DNA from: CAYRLZ01 sp964425275
GTDB taxonomy: Bacteria; Hydrothermota; Tepidihabitantia; Tepidihabitantales; JBDRVQ01
Reading direction: 5' to 3'
DNA length: 33,686 nucleotides
Assembly: GCA_964425275.1 (NCBI GenBank)
Contig: CAYRLZ010000067.1
Location: 1-33,686 of the forward strand
Part shown: positions 15,070 to 22,230 of the stretch, in pieces
Numbering within the stretch: the stretch's first letter is position 1
Layout: every line of letters starts with the position of its first letter
Translations under genes and position numbers: made by a program
The notes under the pieces: model-generated
The model's input: the letters and a program-made list of their open reading frames with translations, nothing else
Databases searched by the model: none
Told to the model about the DNA's origin: nothing

Positions 15070-15876
15070 ATGAGGAAACAAACAATAACAACAATAGAAA
15101 AGAAAGATTACAGCGATATAAATTTATTTCATCGCCGTAATCATTTTGCTTTAATATGTCTTTTAACCGCTGTAATCACTTTTTTCGCCTTTGCCCAGTA
15201 TACCGTAGAATGGACCAGTGGCAATCTCGGCAGTTACGGCTGGGGAGGTGCCTGGCTGGATGTGGATAACGATGGCCAGATAGAACTTCAGATACAGAGA
15301 GCTGACTCACTAATCTTTTACAACGGCGACTACTCAGTCTCTTGGCCGATTGCCTTTCCCGGCTTTACCTATGTCTCTCCGTTAACGCCGCGGGATATTG
15401 ATGGTGATGGTCGGCTCGTTCCGATAAATACCGATGCCGACCCATCTGGGGAACTGGTCGTCATTGGCTATCGTTATTCAACTCAATACGAAGGAAAGAT
15501 AAGGGTCTATGATTGTGCCACTCGGAATTTAGAATGGGAAAGCCCCCTTTTGACCGGACTTATGGGTAGCGGGGATTGTGAAGACCTGGATGGCGACGGA
15601 AGGGCGGAGATTATCGTGAACCGCCTGCTCAGCATCAATCCGGCCAATTATTGTGTTGATGTCTACTCCTACCGTGGTGAAGGGATTAAGGGCGATTCTT
15701 ATGCCAACCGATTTTCAACTCCTTTAAGTTCTAATCCCTTAACCCCTTCTCTTTTTCCAGCAAGCCCAATTCCCATCTATGACCCCAGTGGTCGTCGCCT
15801 CAAAGAACGAATTACAAAAAAGGGGATATACTTCATTAACTACAAAGGGCGGAAATTAAAGGTAATCGTTGATTAA
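15070..15876 (+). CDS. Secreted VCBS/FG-GAP-like protein with T9SS-type tail
   Basis: 268 residues from the ATG at 15070, chosen because it follows AGGAGGG at the right distance and the promoter -10 box lies at 15045-15050. An unusually long hydrophilic N-region (MRKQTITTIEKKDYSD, then HRRNH) precedes a hydrophobic core near residues 26-42 (ALICLLTAVITFFAFA). The mature part holds calcium-loop motifs WLDVDNDGQIELQI, DIDGDGRLV and CEDLDGDGRAEIIV, fewer than in the divergent 541-residue protein. The tail (PIYDPSGRRLKERITKKGIY, ending LKVIVD) is a short T9SS sorting domain. Function unknown, probably surface binding. Confidence 0.75.
   Translation: MRKQTITTIEKKDYSDINLFHRRNHFALICLLTAVITFFAFAQYTVEWTSGNLGSYGWGGAWLDVDNDGQIELQIQRADSLIFYNGDYSVSWPIAFPGFTYVSPLTPRDIDGDGRLVPINTDADPSGELVVIGYRYSTQYEGKIRVYDCATRNLEWESPLLTGLMGSGDCEDLDGDGRAEIIVNRLLSINPANYCVDVYSYRGEGIKGDSYANRFSTPLSSNPLTPSLFPASPIPIYDPSGRRLKERITKKGIYFINYKGRKLKVIVD
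15106..15177 (+). repeat. Inverted copies of a 12-bp motif in an N-terminal leader
   Basis: GATTACAGCGAT (15106-15117) is followed by two copies in the opposite orientation, ATCGCCGTAATC (15131-15142) and ACCGCTGTAATC (15166-15177). They lie in the coding region for the N-region and hydrophobic core of the export signal. The same forward-reverse-reverse order occurs in the leader of the C11 peptidase gene (17949-18005). Confidence 0.75.
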
Positions 15877-15929
15877 TCCACCTCGCCGCCGGGATAATGT
15901 CTTTGGATTGGGGTTAGATATAATGACGG

Positions 15930-18053
15930 TCAGCGCCCGGTTTTACATATCTTGCCCCCCTTCATATCTTTATACTTAATGAAGTAGACACCCGGGGGCA
16001 GACTCCTCCCTCTTTTATCCCGACCATCAAACAAAACCTCCGGTCCTTCAAAAGACAACTTTCGCACCCTTCTTCCCAAGGCATCAATTATTAAGATGTC
16101 TCCTTTGGGGAAATCAACATCCAGAAAGATTTTTGTTGCGGAAGAGAAAGGGGACGGTAAGGAAAAAGGCCGGCCGGGGTCTTTTATCTCAACCGAAAGA
16201 AAATTAGAAATAAACCCCTTATTGCCCAGAGAATCAACCGGCCGGACAAAGAAATTATAACCGCCCCTCGGTTGATTAAAGATATAGAACCCCTGCCTTT
16301 TTATCTCCCTCCCGTATCTCCTAAACTGGTGAAGAGAAAGAAGAAGGATATCATCAATGAAGACACCGCGTTGGTTTGTGGTAGAATCGGTGAGATAACG
16401 GAATCTTATCTTAAGACCTTCGGTGGCAGGAATTAGATAAGTATGCCGCCGCCATCTTAAATCTCCGCCGTAGATTGAATCAACTGTCTCCCACCCTTGC
16501 CCGGAAGACACTTCAATATAAAATATATCTCGTTTTCTAATGGTATCATAATAAACCTCTTCGGTCTGATGAGAGAGATAGAGGGATAAGATACCGCCTT
16601 CTGGTAAGGTAAGTTCTTCTTTTAAGGTCAGACTCTTATTAAGGTTAGAGCCCGCCCCGGAATAAAATGCGCTTGGTGGGGAATTAAAGCGCCCGGCTTT
16701 AAGAAAATCGCCTTCCCAGCGCGCAAAATCAGAACAGTCTTCAAATAAGACGGTCTCGGCGGATGAAAAAGAAAAGAGTTGATAAGAGACACCAGAAAGG
16801 TCAAAAGAAGAACTCCAACTCAAATTGAAATCATTCTCACTACCGACCTCACCTCCGATCAGTTCTACCTCGGTTGGCTTTATATCATCAATCCCATAGA
16901 AGAACGAGAGGACTTTTAACCAAGAGATTGCCTTATTAAATTCTAAACCCAAATAATCCACAGACCACCGTTTAAATTCACCATAATTGGTTGGGAACCA
17001 GACCGCCAGACCAGAAGAGTTTTTGAACTCTTCTGAGGTGTATAACCCCAAGATTATTTTTCCTAAGTCGGTTTTCGTTCCGAGGAGGCTTAAAAAATGG
17101 AGGAGGTCGGTATGAGGGTCCGAAGGGAGAGCCTCTCTTTCTATTAAGGGATAGGTTGAACTTTCTTTTCTTCTCTCCCAGAGCATCCCTCTCTCTTTTT
17201 TTAGTATCTCGTCTCTTATTTTTTTGAGATTAAACTGATAAAGGGCCGATAAGTTATAGGCGCCGTAAACCCCTTCACTTCCCTTTTTCCTCACCAACTC
17301 AATCCAGATTCGCCCTAATTGCCAAGCATTGAGTCGCGGATTTTTTTCCAGGGTATCCAGAAACCCCTCGTAATCGTAGGCATCAATCGAAACAAGTGTT
17401 GGAGAGGCAAAGCAGATTGAGGCGAATTCCTTTATCTCATATAAGACCTCAATCATTCCCATCAGGCAGGCATCAAAACCAACAATGGAAACCTTCTTTC
17501 TAAGAATCTCCTGGGCGGTTTTGAAAAATGCCCGCAGTTCACCATTAGACACGCCCACGGAATTGCCGGATGAGCCGTCATAGAGACAAGCCTTCCTTAA
17601 TAAAGGAGAAAGGGTGGGATACCAGCCATTACCGTGGTCATAGAAAAACAAAATATAGTTCTTTGCTGGATAGTTATCCCGACAATAGACGATAAATTCC
17701 TTAAAGAAGGCAAGTGAGGCGAGGTCTCTCTCTCCGAGGGCGAGTAATAGATTTCTCCTCCCCTTTTCTATCTCATAAACCTCCGTTCCTCGGGGGCGGT
17801 CAATCAGGCAAACAATTTTTACTTGGGGCGATTGCCCAAACCGCGATATCTTTTCTAAGAGTTCAGTAGCGGCGTCAGCAAGGCTATTGTCCGCACATAA
17901 GTAAAAGAGAACGGTCCAATCTCTCGCGAAGGCATTAAAGAAAAAAGAGATTAGAGCGATAATAATAAAAAGATGATTACGACGATATTTTTCATCGCTC
18001 TCATCAGTCTTTATATCACGGTTATCATTCTTTTTTTTAATCGCTCTCCTCAT
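15930..18053 (-). CDS. Secreted clostripain-like (family C11) cysteine peptidase with T9SS-type tail
   Basis: 707 residues. A hydrophilic leader with ESDEKYRRNH precedes a hydrophobic core (LFIIIALISFFFNAFA, about residues 28-43). The caspase-like domain starts at RDWTVLFYLCADNSL; the catalytic His is in FFYDHGNGW and the catalytic Cys in IVGFDACLMGM. YGAYNLSAL and GLAVWFPTNYGEF are later C11 blocks. Residues 440-570 form a beta-sandwich resembling a MAM/jelly-roll module (VYYDTIRKRDIFYIEVSSGQ, then FRYLTDST). The C-terminus (IIDALGRRVRKL ... GRSLPPGVYFIKY) is an FlgD/T9SS-type tail. C11 enzymes typically cleave after basic residues. It converges on the 15070 gene. Confidence 0.88.
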   Translation of the reverse strand: MRRAIKKKNDNRDIKTDESDEKYRRNHLFIIIALISFFFNAFARDWTVLFYLCADNSLADAATELLEKISRFGQSPQVKIVCLIDRPRGTEVYEIEKGRRNLLLALGERDLASLAFFKEFIVYCRDNYPAKNYILFFYDHGNGWYPTLSPLLRKACLYDGSSGNSVGVSNGELRAFFKTAQEILRKKVSIVGFDACLMGMIEVLYEIKEFASICFASPTLVSIDAYDYEGFLDTLEKNPRLNAWQLGRIWIELVRKKGSEGVYGAYNLSALYQFNLKKIRDEILKKERGMLWERRKESSTYPLIEREALPSDPHTDLLHFLSLLGTKTDLGKIILGLYTSEEFKNSSGLAVWFPTNYGEFKRWSVDYLGLEFNKAISWLKVLSFFYGIDDIKPTEVELIGGEVGSENDFNLSWSSSFDLSGVSYQLFSFSSAETVLFEDCSDFARWEGDFLKAGRFNSPPSAFYSGAGSNLNKSLTLKEELTLPEGGILSLYLSHQTEEVYYDTIRKRDIFYIEVSSGQGWETVDSIYGGDLRWRRHTYLIPATEGLKIRFRYLTDSTTNQRGVFIDDILLLSLHQFRRYGREIKRQGFYIFNQPRGGYNFFVRPVDSLGNKGFISNFLSVEIKDPGRPFSLPSPFSSATKIFLDVDFPKGDILIIDALGRRVRKLSFEGPEVLFDGRDKRGRSLPPGVYFIKYKDMKGGKICKTGR
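17949..18005 (-). repeat. Inverted copies of the same 12-bp motif in the C11 peptidase leader
   Basis: Read in the coding direction: GATGAGAGCGAT (18005-17994), then ATCGTCGTAATC (17986-17975) and ATCGCTCTAATC (17960-17949). This is the same order and orientation as in the 15070 gene, with different spacers. The encoded peptides match too: D-x-S-D, R-R-N-H, and A-V/L-I-T/S. A further partial copy (AATCGCTCTC, 18039-18048) lies at the very start of the gene. Confidence 0.75.
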
Positions 18054-18081
18054 TTTTTATGGGAAAGGTAGCGTATAAAAC

Positions 18082-18114
18082 AAAGGGGCGGAGTTTATAC
18101 CTCTCCGCCCCTTT
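18082..18114 (-). terminator. Strong hairpin terminator after the PorV-like gene
   Basis: A perfect 12-bp stem (AAAGGGGCGGAG at 18082-18093, CTCCGCCCCTTT at 18103-18114) with a 9-nt loop stands 21 bp after the stop of the 18135-19187 gene. On the minus strand GTTTTATA follows. It closes the four-gene operon and separates it from the C11 peptidase gene. Confidence 0.75.
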
Positions 18115-18134
18115 CTTCTCTTTATACCTTAACC

Positions 18135-19187
18135 CTAAAATCCGATAGAAAAAGTCAGGCGATGGGAACCGCTGAGAAATTCGTAATGACGGTAGTTATA
18201 ATCAAGTTTTAAGGAAAGGTTCTGTGCCAGAGTTGTCCCAATCCCGAGGCCGGCCGATAATCCGGTAAGCGGTCCAACCCCGGTCTCTCTACTGCGGTAT
18301 TCCTCACTTGTATTGAAGATGTAACCGCCACGGAGGAAGAAGAAGTTAGATAGGTTATATTCCATACCGATATTGAATGTCTCGTTTATGTCATTATAAT
18401 GGACTAAATCAAGGCAGGTGACTAATTTACTCTTCTCTTCATCTATGAGATTATAGGCAACGCCAAAACGGAAGGTCGTTGGTAAGGGAACCGGTGTCGT
18501 CTTATATCTAACCGGAACTTCTTTACCGGTGAGTGTGTCTTTTTCAATCTTGTCTAACTGCCGACCGACAAAGGAAATCTCCGGACCGAAGTTAGCCATT
18601 ACTACCCCAAGACGCAGGGAGCGGAATCCGGTATTATAATGCAGTCCGATGTCTAAGCCAATTCCCGAGGCCACCATATCCCAGATCTTCTCGTAAATCG
18701 TTTTTACCGTTGTACCAAATGAGAGTTTCTCGGTAATCATCCGGGCAAAAGAGAGACCGACAGCAAAATCCGAACACGAGAAGGTAGTTAGGGATAGGGT
18801 GTCTTCTCTGATTGGTGTCGTCGGGTCATCAATATCCAACTTATCTAAATTTCCGATATCCACGGCACAGACCGAAATCCCTAAAACACCCGCTCCCAGG
18901 AATGGCGTAGAGAAAGAAAGGTAGTTATGAGAGATGTCACTAATCCAGTCAATATAATTCACCATTACCTCTCGTTTTGTTAGTTGGGTGAGTCCGCTTG
19001 GATTGTAGAAGATTGCCGAGGGGTCATCGCAAAGCCCAACGAAGGCATCACCCATCCCGGTTGGTCGGCCGATACCAATCTTGAGAAAGGAGGCACCGGT
19101 TGTTCCTCTTTTATCAAAGACCCCCTTCTCTTCAGCCAAGGAGAAGAAAAACCCAAGGCAAATTAAGAAAGTCAATACCTTTCGCAT
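18135..19187 (-). CDS. PorV/PorQ-like outer-membrane barrel protein
   Basis: 350 residues from the ATG at 19187, which has GGGAGGGAAAG just before it; a longer reading to 19265 runs back into the upstream gene and is rejected. Signal peptide: MRKVLTFLICLGFFFSLA. The mature N-terminus (GASFLKIGIGRPTGMGDAFV, then CDDPSAIFYNPSGL) is the hallmark of the PorV/UPF0164 group: G-x-R-x-x-G-M-G-x-A followed by D-x-x-A-x-x-x-N-P-A/S. It ends with an aromatic residue (LTFSIGF), as barrel proteins do. PorV shuttles cargo from the T9SS translocon to the surface-attachment complex. It follows the T9SS cargo gene by about 10 bp. Confidence 0.82.
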   Translation of the reverse strand: MRKVLTFLICLGFFFSLAEEKGVFDKRGTTGASFLKIGIGRPTGMGDAFVGLCDDPSAIFYNPSGLTQLTKREVMVNYIDWISDISHNYLSFSTPFLGAGVLGISVCAVDIGNLDKLDIDDPTTPIREDTLSLTTFSCSDFAVGLSFARMITEKLSFGTTVKTIYEKIWDMVASGIGLDIGLHYNTGFRSLRLGVVMANFGPEISFVGRQLDKIEKDTLTGKEVPVRYKTTPVPLPTTFRFGVAYNLIDEEKSKLVTCLDLVHYNDINETFNIGMEYNLSNFFFLRGGYIFNTSEEYRSRETGVGPLTGLSAGLGIGTTLAQNLSLKLDYNYRHYEFLSGSHRLTFSIGF

Positions 19188-19197
19188 CTTTCCCTCC

Positions 19198-22194
19198 CTA
19201 AAATACAATAGCAAACTTTCCGGTCTGGTTGCCAATCTCGGAATCAATGTAGAAGATATAGACACCGGAGGCTACCTTCTGGTTATGAGTGTTTAAGAGG
19301 TCCCAGGTCGCGGTTCCGCCGAACTCGTTCTTCATCTCATCCGAGTCTGCCTTATGTTCAATTATCCTGACCAAATCACCGGCCATATTATAGATTCTTA
19401 TCTTGCATTTATTGGGCAGGTTGATAAACTGGAGTTTTCGGGAAAGGGTCGTCTTCTCCCAGGCATTGGTGACGATGTAGGGATTCGGCACAACCTTCAC
19501 CCGTAATTTAACCTTGGTTGTGGTATCAAAACCACCAGCCTGGGTCCTTAACTCGTATTTCGTCCAAGAAGGGGCACAGCCGTATGCCTTATTTGAATAG
19601 ACATACCAGGTATCACCCGGTTGAATCAATGAACGAAGTTGCGGGGTAAGCGGTCGACCCTGACGCAGGGCAAGATAGCCACCCGGTAGATAAATCGCGG
19701 ATTCGGTCAGACGAAGGGTCTCCGAGGGTGAACCGGTTGGTCCGTATTGGAAAGACCAACCATCGGCATCCTTTATCTTTCGGGCATCCGGATAACCGGT
19801 TAATCGGGTAAAGGGCACACTCACATTATTATCCAGGTCATAGACATCAAGAGTTATGCCACCACCTTCTTTTTCTTTCCAGACCAACCGGTAATCCGAA
19901 CCACGAAATGCCCAGGCTAATTTCGCCGCTACACCAGAGATTACCTTAAGTGACTCCACAGGATACTTTTCGGGGGGCACTTTTATTTCCACAAATGGGG
20001 TATCTGCGGCTTTTAACTCTAAGAAGAACTGAGGTTCAATACCATTGAAGTAAGGCACCGAATAAGTTCGTTTCTTTCCTAAGGAGTCATAGAAAAGGCG
20101 AACCGTATCCAGCAAAAGTGAGTCGCGCTCTTTCAGTTTCACTAAGAGAGAATAGCCCGCCATCTTCTGCACCGTATCATAAAACGGATTTACGAATTCC
20201 AGGGAGTAAGTATTATTTAAGACCGCCATCGGATTGGTTACCTTTATCTCAAACCGGCATTTATTATTCTTCGCATCGCCGACGACCTGCTCAATCGTAG
20301 CCTTGGGCAAAACCAGATTTGCCGCCTCGCTTCTTGGGATAACCTTCTGTCCTTGAATCCCGGCTTCCAAGACTAATCGCTCCCCGCGCATCAGATTATA
20401 GTCAAAACTCGTTACCGCATAGTAATACTCCATCCCGTTAATCACATTATTATCAACATAAGAGTAGAAAAGTCCGTTATCGTTTGCCCAGGTATAGATA
20501 CTCTCCACCTTCGTCGTCTCCCCGCGTATTACCTTAAAGGTGAGGGTTGTATCTGACCAGATTATCCCATTCTTCATATCGCACCTTGCTACCTCTTGCC
20601 AGTTTATCGCATCCGTTGACTTATAGACCTTATATCCCTCAAAATCATATTGGCGATAGGTTGGGTCGGTCCGGGAAGCGATTCGGTAATAGGGGTCAGG
20701 AACCCTCTCCGCGGAGTTATCCCAGACCACAGTTACTTTCTTATCCCCAGGGATGACCGAGAATCGGGGAATGGGCGGTGGGCCGGGTAATAACCAGTTA
20801 TTATCATAACATCTCTGTGCCTCAACATCGGTCTTGACTAAATCCCAGCTATCCCTTTGGGTATAGGGCTGTCCTTCCTCACCGTATTTCGCCGCAATCA
20901 CTGCTACCACTAAGGTTGTTGTTGATTCCGGGAGTAGGGTGAATGGTCCGGAAGACTGAATAAATCTTTTGTCACCCGGTGTCTCATCCTCCGCATCGTA
21001 TGGGTAATAAGGCGGTGGACTCAGATAATGGGTATAACCAGCCATCACTAAGTATCGCTCGACATCATTTTTCGGGTCATTCTCAATCGGGAACTTTTTG
21101 CAAGCGGTCATCCCCAATTGTTCAATTTCTGAGAAGTCGCGCCAGGCTGGAATACCATCGCCATCGCTGTCAATCAGTTCAGGATGATTGGACGATATAT
21201 AGGCCGAATCTACCTCCTGCCTGTCCACAAGACCATCATCATCATTATCTCTCCCGTCGTCAAGGGCAAAGGGACTTTGTAAAAAGTCATAGGCGACCGC
21301 ACCCGGTGTTCCCTTCTCCCAATAACTACCCCGGGATTCCCGATTGTCATAGTCATAAATCCAGGCTAAGTTGTCAACGAATAAAGAATCGGTTCGGGCC
21401 GCATTCCAGACAAACCTTCGGGGTCTCGGAGGTGAGACACGTCGGTCAACGACCATCGCCATCATATCATCGGAATACTGTCCAACATCGGCATCCAGAA
21501 CAACCCCGATGTAGCAGTTTTTTAAGGTATCCCCGGAGACATTCCGAACATCGTATTTAAAAAAGACGATATCCCGGTTGGTTGGCAAGTTCCAAACATA
21601 CGCGGTCATTCCGATATCAACCCCAATTGGCTTCGTATCACCCGGGTCATGCTTTTTGGGGTCGTGGTCACCAAAACAAGACCAGGCATCCTGCACCGAA
21701 AGCGTCTCCTGGGGGCAGAAGATAACTGTGTCGCCATCCTTGGTGAGAAGGGTAAACTTATCCTTGGGTGGTGGCCAATCCTCCGGGAACATATAAATCC
21801 GCAAATCCGGATTACCTTCATAACCCGCTTCAAAGTATTTTTTAATCGTTGGTGTCTGTTCCGAAGCACCAGAGTTTGGATTATAGCCATAGGAGCAACA
21901 GGTCTCACCTTTTGGCGAGATATAAGCGAACCAGATACCCGCCCCAAAGATATAGTAATTCTTTAAGGGCTGTGGCCAACTCCCACCCGCGGCACCGGTT
22001 CCTCGGGTCACATCAATCCCAAATCGACCATCATTATAGATTGGGATTCGCCACCGGTTGGCATTGAGCCACTTCATATCATAAATCTTTTTTCCGCTTC
22101 CCGCTTTGGTCTGGGTCATTGCCACAAGAGTGAAAGAGAAAAAGAAGAGAAATAAAAGCCCAAACTTTAATCTCTTTTGACTTATTCTAAACAT
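19198..22194 (-). CDS. Large T9SS-tagged surface protein
   Basis: 998 residues. Signal peptide: FGLLFLFFFSFTLVAM (about residues 11-26). The first third (DMKWLNANRWRIPIYNDGRF, VDIGMTAYVWN) matches a repeated class of FCB surface proteins I know only by pattern. Around residue 320 there are thrombospondin-type calcium loops (DGRDNDDDGLVDRQE and DSDGDGIPAWRD). A fibronectin-III-like region lies near residues 480-620 (KKVTVVWDNSAE, YEGYKVYKS-like). The last 90 residues (VVPNPYIV ... KCKIRIYNMAGDLVRIIEH ... VASGVYIFYI) are a T9SS/FlgD-type sorting domain. A GAGGAGG site precedes the ATG. It sits between the TonB-dependent receptor and PorV-like genes, suggesting all three form one surface assembly. 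Confidence 0.8.
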   Translation of the reverse strand: MFRISQKRLKFGLLFLFFFSFTLVAMTQTKAGSGKKIYDMKWLNANRWRIPIYNDGRFGIDVTRGTGAAGGSWPQPLKNYYIFGAGIWFAYISPKGETCCSYGYNPNSGASEQTPTIKKYFEAGYEGNPDLRIYMFPEDWPPPKDKFTLLTKDGDTVIFCPQETLSVQDAWSCFGDHDPKKHDPGDTKPIGVDIGMTAYVWNLPTNRDIVFFKYDVRNVSGDTLKNCYIGVVLDADVGQYSDDMMAMVVDRRVSPPRPRRFVWNAARTDSLFVDNLAWIYDYDNRESRGSYWEKGTPGAVAYDFLQSPFALDDGRDNDDDGLVDRQEVDSAYISSNHPELIDSDGDGIPAWRDFSEIEQLGMTACKKFPIENDPKNDVERYLVMAGYTHYLSPPPYYPYDAEDETPGDKRFIQSSGPFTLLPESTTTLVVAVIAAKYGEEGQPYTQRDSWDLVKTDVEAQRCYDNNWLLPGPPPIPRFSVIPGDKKVTVVWDNSAERVPDPYYRIASRTDPTYRQYDFEGYKVYKSTDAINWQEVARCDMKNGIIWSDTTLTFKVIRGETTKVESIYTWANDNGLFYSYVDNNVINGMEYYYAVTSFDYNLMRGERLVLEAGIQGQKVIPRSEAANLVLPKATIEQVVGDAKNNKCRFEIKVTNPMAVLNNTYSLEFVNPFYDTVQKMAGYSLLVKLKERDSLLLDTVRLFYDSLGKKRTYSVPYFNGIEPQFFLELKAADTPFVEIKVPPEKYPVESLKVISGVAAKLAWAFRGSDYRLVWKEKEGGGITLDVYDLDNNVSVPFTRLTGYPDARKIKDADGWSFQYGPTGSPSETLRLTESAIYLPGGYLALRQGRPLTPQLRSLIQPGDTWYVYSNKAYGCAPSWTKYELRTQAGGFDTTTKVKLRVKVVPNPYIVTNAWEKTTLSRKLQFINLPNKCKIRIYNMAGDLVRIIEHKADSDEMKNEFGGTATWDLLNTHNQKVASGVYIFYIDSEIGNQTGKFAIVF

Positions 22195-22230
22195 AGTTTC
22201 CTCCTCTTTACGCTCACAACCTCGCCTCTA

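Noticed and set aside
20979..21560. 193-codon plus-strand open frame
   Set aside because: It is antisense to the 998-residue T9SS protein, is His/Ser/Pro/Arg-rich without family motifs, and has no promoter or ribosome binding site.
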